A stretch of DNA of 32,988 nt from Neelides folsomi (Eukaryota; Arthropoda; Collembola; Neelipleona; Neelidae), in assembly GCA_034687125.1 (NCBI GenBank), contig JAQGBZ010000555.1, forward strand, positions 1-32,988, read 5' to 3'. The position numbers and the translations under genes were made by a program. Within the stretch, counting starts at the first letter, position 1; each line of letters starts with the position of its first letter. Positions 1-9,528 of the stretch are shown piece by piece. The notes under the pieces are model-generated. The model had not been told where the DNA came from and did no database searches. It saw only the letters and a program-made list of their open reading frames with translations.

Positions 1-331
1 TTACACGCCATCAATGATGGCGTGGTTTATCCATGCTTATATGTTTTGGCATCTGATCGTAAAACATCTACTTATCGACGAATCTTCCAGTTCATTAAAT
101 CCAAATGTGAAAATGTAAATCCTTCTTCAATTCTCACCGACTTTGAGCAAGCATTGATCAAAGCTATAGAATTGGAATTTCCACAAACTCAAAAAAGAGG
201 ATGTTTTTTTCATTTCAATCAATTTTTTTCATTCTATTTGGAGAAAAATTCAGTCTTTACCCGAAATTTTAGTAAGGTGCAAAGATGAAGCGGATTATGC
301 TTTTTTGAACTGTTCATTTTATATGTCTTAA
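1..331 (+). pseudogene. MULE-type transposase fragment, frameshifted
   Basis: This is the left-truncated core of a Mutator-like (MULE domain) DDE transposase. Frame 1 is open from base 1 and contains TDFEQALIKA followed by a CFFHFNQ block. The acidic residue of TDFEQAL and the C..H pair are hallmarks of the MULE transposase core, where the acidic residue helps bind catalytic metal. After HFNQ the reading frame shifts at a run of seven T (223-229). The family-typical continuation WRKIQSLPE is found in frame 2 from base 230 and stops at 329-331. Only about 110 residues remain, so the copy is dead unless the frameshift is a sequencing error in the homopolymer. No terminal inverted repeat is visible because the element runs off the window. 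Confidence 0.8.
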
Positions 332-2115
332 ACTTGGTTGTTTAGTGGGATTCTTTAAATCATCATTTTTTAGTTCGATGTTCGATGTTCGATGTTAAGA
401 TAAGATCAGTAACGATTAAAATGGACAACGATACGGTAAATAAGGTATACAATATTAAGAGAATAAAAAGAAAAGATACTACGATGAGTAATTTGTACGA
501 TGAGAAGACTTTTACGATGGGTTGTGTACGATGAGAAGTTTACGATGAGAATGGTTTAAGATAAGAATTGTTACGATGAGACACAATGGACCCATATATT
601 TAGGTATGTATTTATATTTAAGATAATTTGTGTTTGTTTATTTACCTTTTATATCGTTTTCGTATTAATTTGTTATTTTGAATTTTTGCATAGGTACATA
701 TCTTTACAGGAAAGAGTTTTTGATGTTTATATTAGTATTATCAAATATAAAGTTCAAGTTCAAAATAAATTTTGTTTGGTTTGTTTGTGAGAATAAACGC
801 ATTTTTTACATAAGTATTTACATTACTTTATATAGAGTACTTACCATACAAATAATATAAATTCATATGCGAATTGATAATATGATTGATAATGCAAAGA
901 TAACAGATATTTTTAACGAAATGTTAATTGACATGTGTAAGTCTTTTCAATTTTAATTGCTCTTTTGAATTGCTATGCTCTTATGTATATCAAGCAATGT
1001 TTAACAATGAACAACTTTTGATGGTAAATCAATGTCAATGTTAATGAGATTAACGAAAACAAAGAAATCAATGTAGAGTCCTTATGATATTTAAATAAAA
1101 AGGCTGAATAAATTAAATTATTGATTACATTAAAATTGGAATTTTAAAAAATTGGTGTTCAATTTTTCTAAAGGACTGAAAATCTCATAGTAATCTCAAA
1201 ACCAACATTTAAAACCAACATTTAAAACCAGATATATAGTAGAGTATATATTATAAAAATTCTAATATTACTGATGTTATATAAAGTTTATTATTTTCCA
1301 TGATATTCCTTTATTTTTATTTAAATTTAACCAAAATGCTTTTTGTATGTCAAGTACTCAACGATTTATTGGTTAATTAAAAGATTATAGTTAAGAAAAA
1401 TTGAAACGAAAATTGTCAAACCATTTTTACAATATTACATAGAATGAGAATGGACGAATTGTAACGTGTTTATATTACATTCAATGTGTATACCTACGTG
1501 GATTTACTTCATTACCACATTCTTTTTTATTTATCACAAAATTGAATCGAATCTTAAGAAACAATTAATTTTTTACCCTAAAATTCTAAGAATTGCTATA
1601 ATGGATAAATTAACAAATTTACTGATATAGAGGGGCATGGAAACATGATATAATCATTAAAGTGAAATGTGATATATGACTGTCATATACATACATTCGT
1701 TTATATCCTTTTAAGGGATTGAACAATTCACCAGTTCTAAACAAGAAACCTGTTTTGGTGTATAAATTTAAATTTACAAATTGAGTATATTATAACTTGA
1801 ACCAGGATCAGGTAGTTTATAAATGAAGATGAATTCATGGTCAACAAAGATTTGTCTGAACCTCTCAGTCTGAACACAAAAATTTTACATTTTACTTTTG
1901 TAATGCAATAGCTGTAATTTGTAATACATTGCAATAAACATTATAAGAGAAATAAAGATAAATGAAACATAATTAATTCACGTTTGGTAGATAAATAATA
2001 TTTATTTATTTTAATAATGAATATTTAATTGTTAATTTAATTGCAATTGCAATTTGAACTTTGAACTTACAATAAGCCTATTAAGTAAAAAATAATTTTT
2101 TAGTTCTCTGTTATA
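332..2115. other. Intergenic region with short decayed repeats
   Basis: No convincing gene is seen. It holds a heptamer TTCGATG repeated three times (374-394), the TACGATGAG cluster listed separately, and a 13-base duplication AAAACCAACATTT near 1198-1227. The open frames at 678-860 (plus) and 1737-1934 (minus) have AT-driven composition and no recognisable domain. Just before the next gene, a pyrimidine-rich TTTTTTAG ends at 2103 and looks like a 3' splice site, so that gene may have a 5'UTR intron starting in this region. Confidence 0.6.
480..580 (+). repeat. Dispersed TACGATGAG repeat, six copies
   Basis: The nonamer TACGATGAG starts at 480, 496, 527, 541 and 572, with a one-mismatch copy TACGATGGG at 513. 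Spacing is 14-17 bases except for the last gap of 31. The regular spacing suggests a decayed minisatellite or an array of sites rather than chance. Confidence 0.65.
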
Positions 2116-5100
2116 ATGGACTCGGACACTTTATTGAGATCGTCACTTGGAAGATCGGCAAATCTTGGTGATCTCTACGATGCTCGAACGGACAATTTCA
2201 CTGGATTTTCTTTAATTAAAACTGAAATCCCAAATGTTGCCATAAAGACAAACGACAATCATTTCACCAATGTTGAATTTATTCATTCGGACACTTTGGA
2301 AGAGAAATTCGACAAATTGAATGTAAAAGCAGAATTGAAAGTGAGCACATTGGGGGGATTATTTTCACTGGAAGGCTCAGGCCAATTTCTCAATGAAGAT
2401 AAGGCAAGTTCAAAAACTGTAAAATTGTCTTTGTTGTACAATATTACAACGGCCGATGAACATTTGAATTTTTTCCATGACGAAATGATAAATCGAATTG
2501 CGCTGGAAGCTTTGAAAATGGAAAAACCCACCCACGTGTTGGCCAAAATAAGTTGGGGTGCAAATACGGTAATTACAGCAGAATATAAAAAATCGGAAAG
2601 TCGGAAAAATAAATTAATCGAAGGGGAATTAAAAGCCCATTTTACTAAATTTGGACTGACAATTAATGGCATGGCTTCGGTTGAATTAAAAAATGATGAA
2701 ACTTCCAAAAAAGAAAATTATTCCCTCAAAATATTCGGCGATGTTTTGGCCAAAGGAGAAGAAATCCCGCAAACTTTTGAAAAAGCTCTCCAACTTATTA
2801 AAAGAATTCCGGAATTTGTGGAAAAGGCCAATGGGGGAAAAGGAAAACCGCTGACATTTACTTTGGTTCCACTTTCAGCAATAAGAAACTTTTTCTGTCC
2901 AAATGCCTTTTCCGAGAAAATTTTGCACAATTTGGAAGAATCCGCCATTATACAAGTTGTGCATTTATTTGATGAAATTAATGAGAAAAAGAGCGAAATT
3001 AACGATTTTTATTCAGACGCTTTGAAATTCAAATTTTGCGTGGATTTGGAAAGTTTGCAAAATATCCGGAAATTGCAAAAAGACAATTTAATCCAAGAAG
3101 CTTCGCTGAAATCCAAGCTGGCTAAAACTCTGGTTGCGATTAGATCCGGAAGTTCGGAAGCTTCAACTTTATACGATTTAATTGTTGAATACCAACATAA
3201 TGATTTTGACATAACGCAGTTTGCCCACGTGAGGAAAAAAATAAATTTTGCTCAAAGTGTCTTGGAACTTGATGCGACTTACATTGGCAAAGGAGATTCC
3301 TTGGATCAGCAAATTATCAAACACAGTGAAAAAAATATTTACTTGTTGAACTTTTCCACTAAATTTGTGACAAAGGACAAGGAGATTTGGGCCAAAAATC
3401 GAAATCTTTTTATTCGGATGATGAAAACAAATCGGAAAGAAATGTTAAGGAAAAATAAAACAAATGAACTAAATAATGAAGAAAATAAAACAAATGAAGA
3501 AAAAACAAAATTTGCAAAGGGTGGAAATATTGAAAACATTTTTATTTTGCTGGATCTCGACCTCAACCCAAATTTGTCCAATGTGGAAACGATCACAATC
3601 CAACATTACCGGAATGGAAAATGCATTTGCCAAGATTTGGTCGCCCAGAGAGAGAATTTAGGAAAAACGTGTTTTGCAAAAGCAGATCAAATCCATCCGA
3701 TCAATTCAACTCCCAAGAAAAGAGTGACACTTACAATTGAATGTCCTTCCCCTGATTGCTCCAACGATGAACACGAATGGCTGTGCGAAAAATGCAAAGA
3801 GAAATTCGAATACGGATTTGATAATCATTTTTACTGCAAGTGCGGAAGGGAGCATTTTGAGAATTTCGGGTATAAATGCAATGAGGGTAACCATGGGAAC
3901 GATTTTGAGCGGTATTCTAACATGGAATATTTCAAATTATTAATTGAAAAATTGCGCCCTTTTCGGGAAATGAATATTTTAATTTTGGGAGAAAAAGGGG
4001 TTGGGAAATCTACATGGATTAATTCATTTGCCAATTATTTAATTTATAACAATTTGGACGAGGGTTTGGAGAATGAAAATTTAATTAATTTAATTCCTTC
4101 GAATTTCCTTGTTTGTGATGTGAACCATCAAGTCAAATTGGTTTCGACTGGGAGGGATAAAAATGAATGCGACGTTCCCGGCCAATGTTCGACCCAAAGG
4201 TGTTTAATTCACAAATTCGTGGTTGACAACACCGTCCTGAGATTAATCGACACTCCGGGAATTGCAGACGTTCGGGGGATTGAAATGGACTCTAAAAATA
4301 TGGAAAACATAATGAGAACAATTTCCCTTTTTGATGAAATTCATTCCATTTTGATTCTTTTAAAGCCCGAATCAAAACCTTATTTTAATTTGCGATTTGT
4401 TGTCAAGGAGCTTCTTAGTCATTTTCATAAAGATGTGGTTAAAAATATTTCATTTGTTTTTACAAATACGAGAGGAAATTCGTATGAACCGGGCGAAGCT
4501 TTGCAAAACTTAAAAGAAATTCTGGAGGGAAAAAAGGAAATAGAATTTCCAATGTCAAATCACGTGATTTATTCAATGGACAACGAACCTTTCAAATTTT
4601 TGGCGGCAACTAAAAAAGGAATAGAATTTGGAGATGATGAAAAAATTCATTTTGCCAAAAGTTGGGAAAAATCAGCGTTGGAAATGCAAAGGCTCTTTAG
4701 TTTCATAAAAAATTCAAAATCGCATAAAATCAAAAATTCAATTTTACTAAATGATGCCAGGAAAATTATCTGCAAGTTGGCAAATGTTGAAAGTGACATT
4801 GAAGGCTTTGAAGGGAAGGAAGATAAAAATGAAGAAAAATCAGTTGAAGAAAAAATGTCTGACAAGATAATTGAACAAAAGGAAAAGTTCGAAAATGAAG
4901 AATTGAACATTGAAGAATTAAATTTGAAATTTGGAACTTTTCTTAAAACAAATTCGATTTTTCCGTACAATGATGAAACAATCAATTACTTGGATCATTT
5001 AATAAAAGAACAAAATGATTTTGAATCTGAGGATGGAAAAAACTTCATTGTTGAGAAAATAGAATATATGAAAAAGACTTTGCAATCTCAAATGGAAATA

Positions 5101-5319
5101 ATTGAAAGCGTAATGGTAAATATAAATAACAACGATCAGAAGAAAACAAACAACTTGAATGAACTTGTTCAAACACTTTGTAGTTCGTCTAAATTTGGGA
5201 AAGAATTTATGGAAATGAACGGAAAATTAACAAAATTCAATGAAAATTCTTTTGTTTTTCCAAACGATAATAATTCAACTCCAACTATCCTCAGAAATAT
5301 TTTATCCTCTTTTTGGTAA
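2116..5319 (+). CDS. SNTX/MACPF-like and GTPase fusion protein (1067 aa)
   Basis: A single-exon gene for a large protein with no signal peptide or membrane segment, so probably cytosolic. Residues about 8-265 resemble the N-terminal domain of stonustoxin-type proteins, a MACPF/CDC-fold pore-former relative; the opening LGR..LG.LYDAR is characteristic. A helical region (about 270-440) matches where that family has its FAT-like domain, then comes a charged linker (449-470). Cysteines 543, 549, 557, 560, 574, 576 and 588 suggest zinc binding. A P-loop GTPase follows: G1 GEKGVGKST (625-633), G3 DTPG (712-715), and TNTR (783-786) in the G4 position, which departs from the usual NKxD. This resembles AIG1/septin-related GTPases fused to SNTX-like domains in other eukaryotes. 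The C-terminus is charged and coiled-coil-like. No intron interrupts 3.2 kb, unlike almost all neighbours. An AATAAA lies at 5416-5421. Role unknown: membrane remodelling, immunity or toxin-like activity are all possible. Confidence 0.85.
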   Translation: MDSDTLLRSSLGRSANLGDLYDARTDNFTGFSLIKTEIPNVAIKTNDNHFTNVEFIHSDTLEEKFDKLNVKAELKVSTLGGLFSLEGSGQFLNEDKASSKTVKLSLLYNITTADEHLNFFHDEMINRIALEALKMEKPTHVLAKISWGANTVITAEYKKSESRKNKLIEGELKAHFTKFGLTINGMASVELKNDETSKKENYSLKIFGDVLAKGEEIPQTFEKALQLIKRIPEFVEKANGGKGKPLTFTLVPLSAIRNFFCPNAFSEKILHNLEESAIIQVVHLFDEINEKKSEINDFYSDALKFKFCVDLESLQNIRKLQKDNLIQEASLKSKLAKTLVAIRSGSSEASTLYDLIVEYQHNDFDITQFAHVRKKINFAQSVLELDATYIGKGDSLDQQIIKHSEKNIYLLNFSTKFVTKDKEIWAKNRNLFIRMMKTNRKEMLRKNKTNELNNEENKTNEEKTKFAKGGNIENIFILLDLDLNPNLSNVETITIQHYRNGKCICQDLVAQRENLGKTCFAKADQIHPINSTPKKRVTLTIECPSPDCSNDEHEWLCEKCKEKFEYGFDNHFYCKCGREHFENFGYKCNEGNHGNDFERYSNMEYFKLLIEKLRPFREMNILILGEKGVGKSTWINSFANYLIYNNLDEGLENENLINLIPSNFLVCDVNHQVKLVSTGRDKNECDVPGQCSTQRCLIHKFVVDNTVLRLIDTPGIADVRGIEMDSKNMENIMRTISLFDEIHSILILLKPESKPYFNLRFVVKELLSHFHKDVVKNISFVFTNTRGNSYEPGEALQNLKEILEGKKEIEFPMSNHVIYSMDNEPFKFLAATKKGIEFGDDEKIHFAKSWEKSALEMQRLFSFIKNSKSHKIKNSILLNDARKIICKLANVESDIEGFEGKEDKNEEKSVEEKMSDKIIEQKEKFENEELNIEELNLKFGTFLKTNSIFPYNDETINYLDHLIKEQNDFESEDGKNFIVEKIEYMKKTLQSQMEIIESVMVNINNNDQKKTNNLNELVQTLCSSSKFGKEFMEMNGKLTKFNENSFVFPNDNNSTPTILRNILSSFW

Positions 5320-5364
5320 AATGAATATTTTATTATTTAAATACATTCATCCTTTATCACATCA

Positions 5365-5370
5365 TTTATT
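5365..5370 (-). terminator. Polyadenylation signal of carbonic anhydrase gene
   Basis: AATAAA on the minus strand (TTTATT on plus), 10 bases beyond the stop codon at 5380-5382. Confidence 0.55.
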
Positions 5371-5379
5371 GGATCAAAA

Positions 5380-6865
5380 TTAAATTTTCAAATTTATAAT
5401 TAAATTCAAATTTAAAATAAATACGGAAACTATAAAGATATAGATCGAAAACAATCCTTTAGAGCCTTTTGATATTTGATCAATTTCAATTGAAGTCGAA
5501 CTTGATTTGTAAATCTGTCTTGATCCAATTGCTTGAATTTGACGATAATTGTTTGTTAATGTGTTATAATTATTGTCAAAAAGGGTGTTGAATGCAATTA
5601 ACTAAAAATATAATTTTTCAATATATAGATATATATTTATATTGAAGAATTATATTTATATTTAGTATTTAAATTAACGTAGGATTTATTATAATAATAT
5701 GCATATCTCTTCTATTAAATATAATATACTGACTTACTTGTTTTAAAGAAATGTCAATCAAATTTGAAAAAACGGTCCATAAAATTTGTTCATCACAATT
5801 GGGAGTCTGAATATAATTTTTGTCATATTACGATGATGACTAGTAATTGATTACGATTGAATTTTAAAAAATAATTTCCTTACTGTCAGTGAACCATTAT
5901 AACTGTAAAAAGTCAAATTTTGTTGTGGAATAAAATCCAGTAAATTTAATGCCAAGTTTCCAAAATTATAAGTTTCATTGGGATTGATAACATTCTTCAA
6001 ATTATCAATTATGGGTTTAATTGAAGGATTGTCATTTTCTGAAATCTAAAATTTGAATTAATATTTTTACTTTCATATTAACTAACAATTAAAAATTATT
6101 ATAAAGTTTGGGTAATTTATGAAATTGACCTTAAATAAAATTCCCAATACAGCAACTTTTTCTTCATCATTGCTTTGAAGTGATTCTTCCAATGATTCGT
6201 ATTTATCTGAATAATGAACTAAATGGAGTTCTAAAGGATAACTAAAATACACAATTAGTTAATAGACATTTTCTATTACAAAACTTAATTATAATAATTA
6301 AAATTATATTATTAATTCGGTTTACTTTTAAATATTGGTTAAATGAAACTCACAAATTTCCATTAATTTCATGTTCTGAACCCTTTTCATTAATTTTTCC
6401 AGACCCCCAATGAAAATGCATTTGAGCAAAATGATATTTTTTATTCATGTGTGTAGAAGTTAGTACAAGTTTTGCATCTTCTTTCAATAGAACCACCAAT
6501 GTATGACCGTTATTAAATATTTGGAATTTGTGTGGTTGGCGGTAAAGATCATTCACTTGGAATTTAACTGGTTTTTCGTAATTGGTCGTTAATTCATCAT
6601 TTATTTGAATTGGCGACTGTGATTTTCCTATTTGGCAAAATCCTCCCCATGTTGACTGCCCTGAATTAAACTTTGAAATTATTTTTCAATTTGATATTAT
6701 AAAAAGCGTTTCAAAAACTTTAATTTTACCGCATGTTTCGCTATCGTAACACCAATAGTTTTCATCATTTATAGTGAATTTTGAATCTTTATTTTCACTA
6801 TTTCTGATTAATGCGTGAATCGATGGAACAAATAATATGAAAAATAAAAAATAACTCATTTTCAT
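5380..6865 (-). CDS. Secreted alpha-carbonic anhydrase, probably GPI-anchored
   Basis: Catalyses reversible hydration of carbon dioxide outside the cell. Six exons (minus): 6730-6865, 6354-6660, 6130-6241, 5884-6045, 5738-5806 and 5380-5601. All junctions are GT-AG and in frame, giving 335 residues. The start was chosen so that MKMSYFLFFILFVPSIHA forms the signal peptide; an in-frame upstream ATG at 6892 would bury it. The zinc ligands are H127 and H129 (MHFHWG) and H142 (GSEHEI), the proton-shuttle His is H98 (NNGH), and the gatekeeper region is SLTTPNC (T239, T240). C54 and C243 match the disulfide pair of extracellular isoforms such as CA4. The last 25 or so residues are strongly hydrophobic (LFSIYIFIVSVFIL), like a GPI-anchor signal or a C-terminal membrane segment. 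The gene appears active: all catalytic residues are present. It converges on the SNTX-GTPase gene with 60 bases between stop codons. Confidence 0.93.
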
Positions 6866-7919
6866 GTATGTATGATAATGTAAAATTATCAAAAAACGTA
6901 ATTGTGGATGAATTTAAGTATTTATAGAAATTAATGATCAGTGAACAGATCAGAATCATTAAATTTTACTATTACCATTATAAATAATTAAACCATTGCT
7001 CATCTCACTTTTATAATAGATAGATGATATATGATAACTGATAACTATAACTAATTGAAGCTATCGATAAACATCATTTGCTTCATAGATTATATTTTAT
7101 TAAAAACCAACATAATCTCTGAATGATTTGTAATTTTAAATACTAATATAATTACAATACAATAATATAAGCAAGAATAAACATGTGCTTATATTCATAA
7201 GAATTTGCATATATACGGGTATATTGGTATTATATATAGTACAGTACATATATGTACTATATATGTAATTTTGAAGGTTCATAAATTTAATGATTGTGCT
7301 TTTAAACTCAAATTAAAATTTCAAATTTCCTAATTATTGGAATATAAAGAATTATAAAAATCATATCAGGAATTTAAAACTACTTAATGAGAGATTTTTA
7401 ACTTAAATAAGATCATAAATTTTATTTATCAATATAATACCCAATTTAAATAAATGGTTTAAAATGTTTGGACATGTAATATACAGGTATAGTACCTACT
7501 GTATATGCCTACAATGATGCGTGATATATGTATTTTAATTACTAAAGTGTCCATTTGGTAATATACGTATGTACTATGTACATATTCATATTCAGTATAT
7601 TGTGATATTTATTTAAATGATCAAATGAAAATATGTATGTATCTTATTCTTAACTTCACATTTATTGAAATGAGTGTGATGCATTGTTTAATAAGCATGC
7701 CAAAAATATTTAATGTATTGAATGCTATCTAATAAATTCAGGTTTTTAGGCTTAAGTTTTATTGGACATTTGATTAGTGAATCAATGCATAACTATAATA
7801 CAATACAATAAAATGTATATTGGTATAAAATACATGATAACTGTTACCGTTAAATTCTACATTTAACATAAGATTCTTTCTGGAGTATGAGTTTATTTTA
7901 AACATTTTAATTTAACAGT
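6866..7919. other. Intergenic region upstream of carbonic anhydrase gene
   Basis: Beyond the TATA box this is AT-rich DNA with no convincing gene. It contains an inverted repeat at 7232-7264 (12-base arms ATATATAGTACA and TGTACTATATAT around a 9-base spacer) in a TA-rich tract. Confidence 0.55.
6919..6926 (-). promoter_or_regulatory. TATA box of carbonic anhydrase gene
   Basis: TATAAATA on the minus strand, 54 bases upstream of the chosen ATG at 6865. This leaves a 5'UTR of about 30 bases if transcription starts some 30 bases downstream. Confidence 0.6.
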
Positions 7920-7993
7920 GGCCTGTTAACTCAGTTGGTTAGAGTGCCGTGCTAATAACGCGGAAGTCACAGGTTCGATCCCTGTACAGGCCA
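7920..7993 (+). tRNA. tRNA-Ile (anticodon AAT)
   Basis: A 74-base gene folds into a full cloverleaf. The acceptor stem is GGCCTGT (7920-7926) with ACAGGCC (7986-7992) and discriminator A. The D stem is ACTC/GAGT. The anticodon stem CCGTG/CGCGG carries the loop CTAATAA with AAT at 7954-7956, read as IAU after editing to inosine. The T arm is ACAGG TTCGATC CCTGT. There is no intron and CCA is not encoded, as in eukaryotes. A run of five T at 7997-8001 is the RNA polymerase III terminator. Internal A and B boxes (around TGGTTAGAG and GGTTCGATC) appear intact. Confidence 0.97.
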
Positions 7994-8493
7994 ATCTTTT
8001 TCACTTTAATACTTTTAACATTTTAATAAAAGTCAGTAATAAAAGTAAATTACAACTAATTTAAATATAACTTATTTGATAAAAGATATAAAAAAATGTT
8101 TATCTACATATTTAATATTATTTTTTATGGATTCGGATAAATCATATCTGATTGTTAGAAGTAAAATCAATTTTCTTCAAATCAACTAATTAAATAAATT
8201 GAATAATTTATTTCATTCATTTAAATTATGCTTATACTCTAATAAGAAATAAAACAACTTACAATTAAGTTCAATAAGTATGTAATTGAGAAAAGTACCC
8301 TAAAATATTAAATTATAACTTTCAATAATTTTAAATTACACTCACCCATAGAGCCCCTTATAATTTATAAACTCTCAATCTTTCACCAATTTATAAATCT
8401 AACAATGTTTTTCATTGATGTTAAATTATCGGAGGAAGATCTTTGGCATTCAACAATTAACTTAACAATCCAGTTGACGAAAACAAAATCTTA
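7994..8493. other. Intergenic region
   Basis: After the Pol III terminator this is AT-rich DNA with frequent stops in all frames. I see no gene or notable repeat. Confidence 0.5.
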
Positions 8494-8794
8494 TCACAAT
8501 CCACATCTTAATATTTCCGGCGGTTGAAAAGTAAAATAAATTCCAATTTTGACCACCATCTAAAAACAAATTTATCATAAAATAAGTTCATATTAACTAA
8601 CAATAAGTGTATAATTATTAATTATAAACTAACAAAGATTTAATAGTTTATTTAGCCAAATGTTTTTATATTTTTATAAAAAATATAAAAAAAATTACGA
8701 ATTCGTGTTCTCCGCCACAAGTTAAACCAACGGCTATACCAATTGCAATTACCAACATCCGAGTTAAAATTTTCCTTTTTAGTTTGAGGTTCAT
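8494..8794 (-). CDS. Possible small secreted protein (53 aa), tentative
   Basis: Unrecognised. Exon 1 (8699-8794) encodes a basic start and the hydrophobic core MLVIAIGIAVGLT followed by CGGEHEF, a good signal peptide, and ends in a GTAATT donor. Exon 2 (8494-8559) follows a TTTTTAG acceptor and, in phase 0, adds 21 residues ending CGL before a TGA. The main support is the promoter: TATAAA at 8852-8857 and TCAGT at 8821-8825, correctly spaced upstream of the ATG. The exon 2 frame is uncertain. Another frame of the same exon (GGQNWNLFYFSTAGN, ending LDC at a TAA) looks more protein-like but would need a different donor phase. The start and signal peptide are more secure than the C-terminus. 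Confidence 0.35.
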
Positions 8795-8820
8795 ATTTAA
8801 CTAACAACTGAAACTTGTAA

Positions 8821-8857
8821 ACTGAAATAAAAATCTCAGACGAAATATTACTTTATA
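8821..8857 (-). promoter_or_regulatory. TATA box plus TCAGT initiator
   Basis: On the minus strand, TATAAA (8852-8857) lies 34 bases upstream of the A of TCAGT (8821-8825). TCAGT is the arthropod-type initiator consensus. The pair predicts a transcript start near 8823 and a 5'UTR of about 28 bases before the ATG at 8794. Confidence 0.55.
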
Positions 8858-9509
8858 AAAATTATGGTTTTTCTATTGTCTGACTGAAAACTTTTCTTCA
8901 TTTCACTTTAAAATTGACTAATGAGTGTAATGATATTTTGCTAATGAATATTTCGTCATTTTGGTAAAGGAAACAATTCGTAGAAAAGCCGACAAGATTT
9001 ATTTGTTTATTTAAAAGGTAGCATTAGAAGTATTTAGAAGTGATCAAGCAGTTTTATTAGTAAGCTTCTATTTGTTTACTTAACGTGTAATATGCAAGAT
9101 GCACGATATGCTATTCATCACTTTTACTCTTTAAGCTTATAAGTATAAGTATATATAAATTATACTTAATGTTAGCCATTGTTAGTTATGTTATAACTTC
9201 CATAACAATCCCGGTATTAATCATATTGGTAAACATTAAACAAAAATATAAATTGGCAAACAATAAAAAAAATTTATTAAGTGGATTTTTACATAAAATT
9301 TCGATTTCAATATTTGTTCTTTTTAAAGAGTTCTTGAAGATTATTTAATAAGACATGTTATTTCAATTAGTGTTAGTTAATTACATTTTATTTATTACCA
9401 TATGTACCATATGTTTTATGTATATTTAACAATAATGAATAAAAACTATAGGTTTAATTACAAATAGCTATTATAAAAATTATAATAAAAATGTGTTTGT
9501 ATAATTGTT
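8858..9509. other. Intergenic region
   Basis: AT-rich DNA between the tentative small gene and the 3' end of the NlpC/P60-like gene. No coding potential or structured repeat is seen. Confidence 0.5.
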
Positions 9510-9515
9510 TTTATT
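9510..9515 (-). terminator. Polyadenylation signal of NlpC/P60-like gene
   Basis: AATAAA on the minus strand, 13 bases past the stop codon. A second AATAAA overlaps the stop at 9524-9529. Confidence 0.5.
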
Positions 9516-9528
9516 TAAATGTGTTTAT

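Noticed and set aside
2283..4985. Minus-strand open frames within the SNTX-GTPase gene
   Set aside because: They are antisense shadows of a clear coding frame, with low-complexity Ser/Phe/Leu composition and no domains.
6866..6892. Upstream ATG of carbonic anhydrase at 6892
   Set aside because: It would put ten polar residues before the signal peptide, and it lies close to the predicted transcript start. ATG 6865 gives a normal signal peptide.
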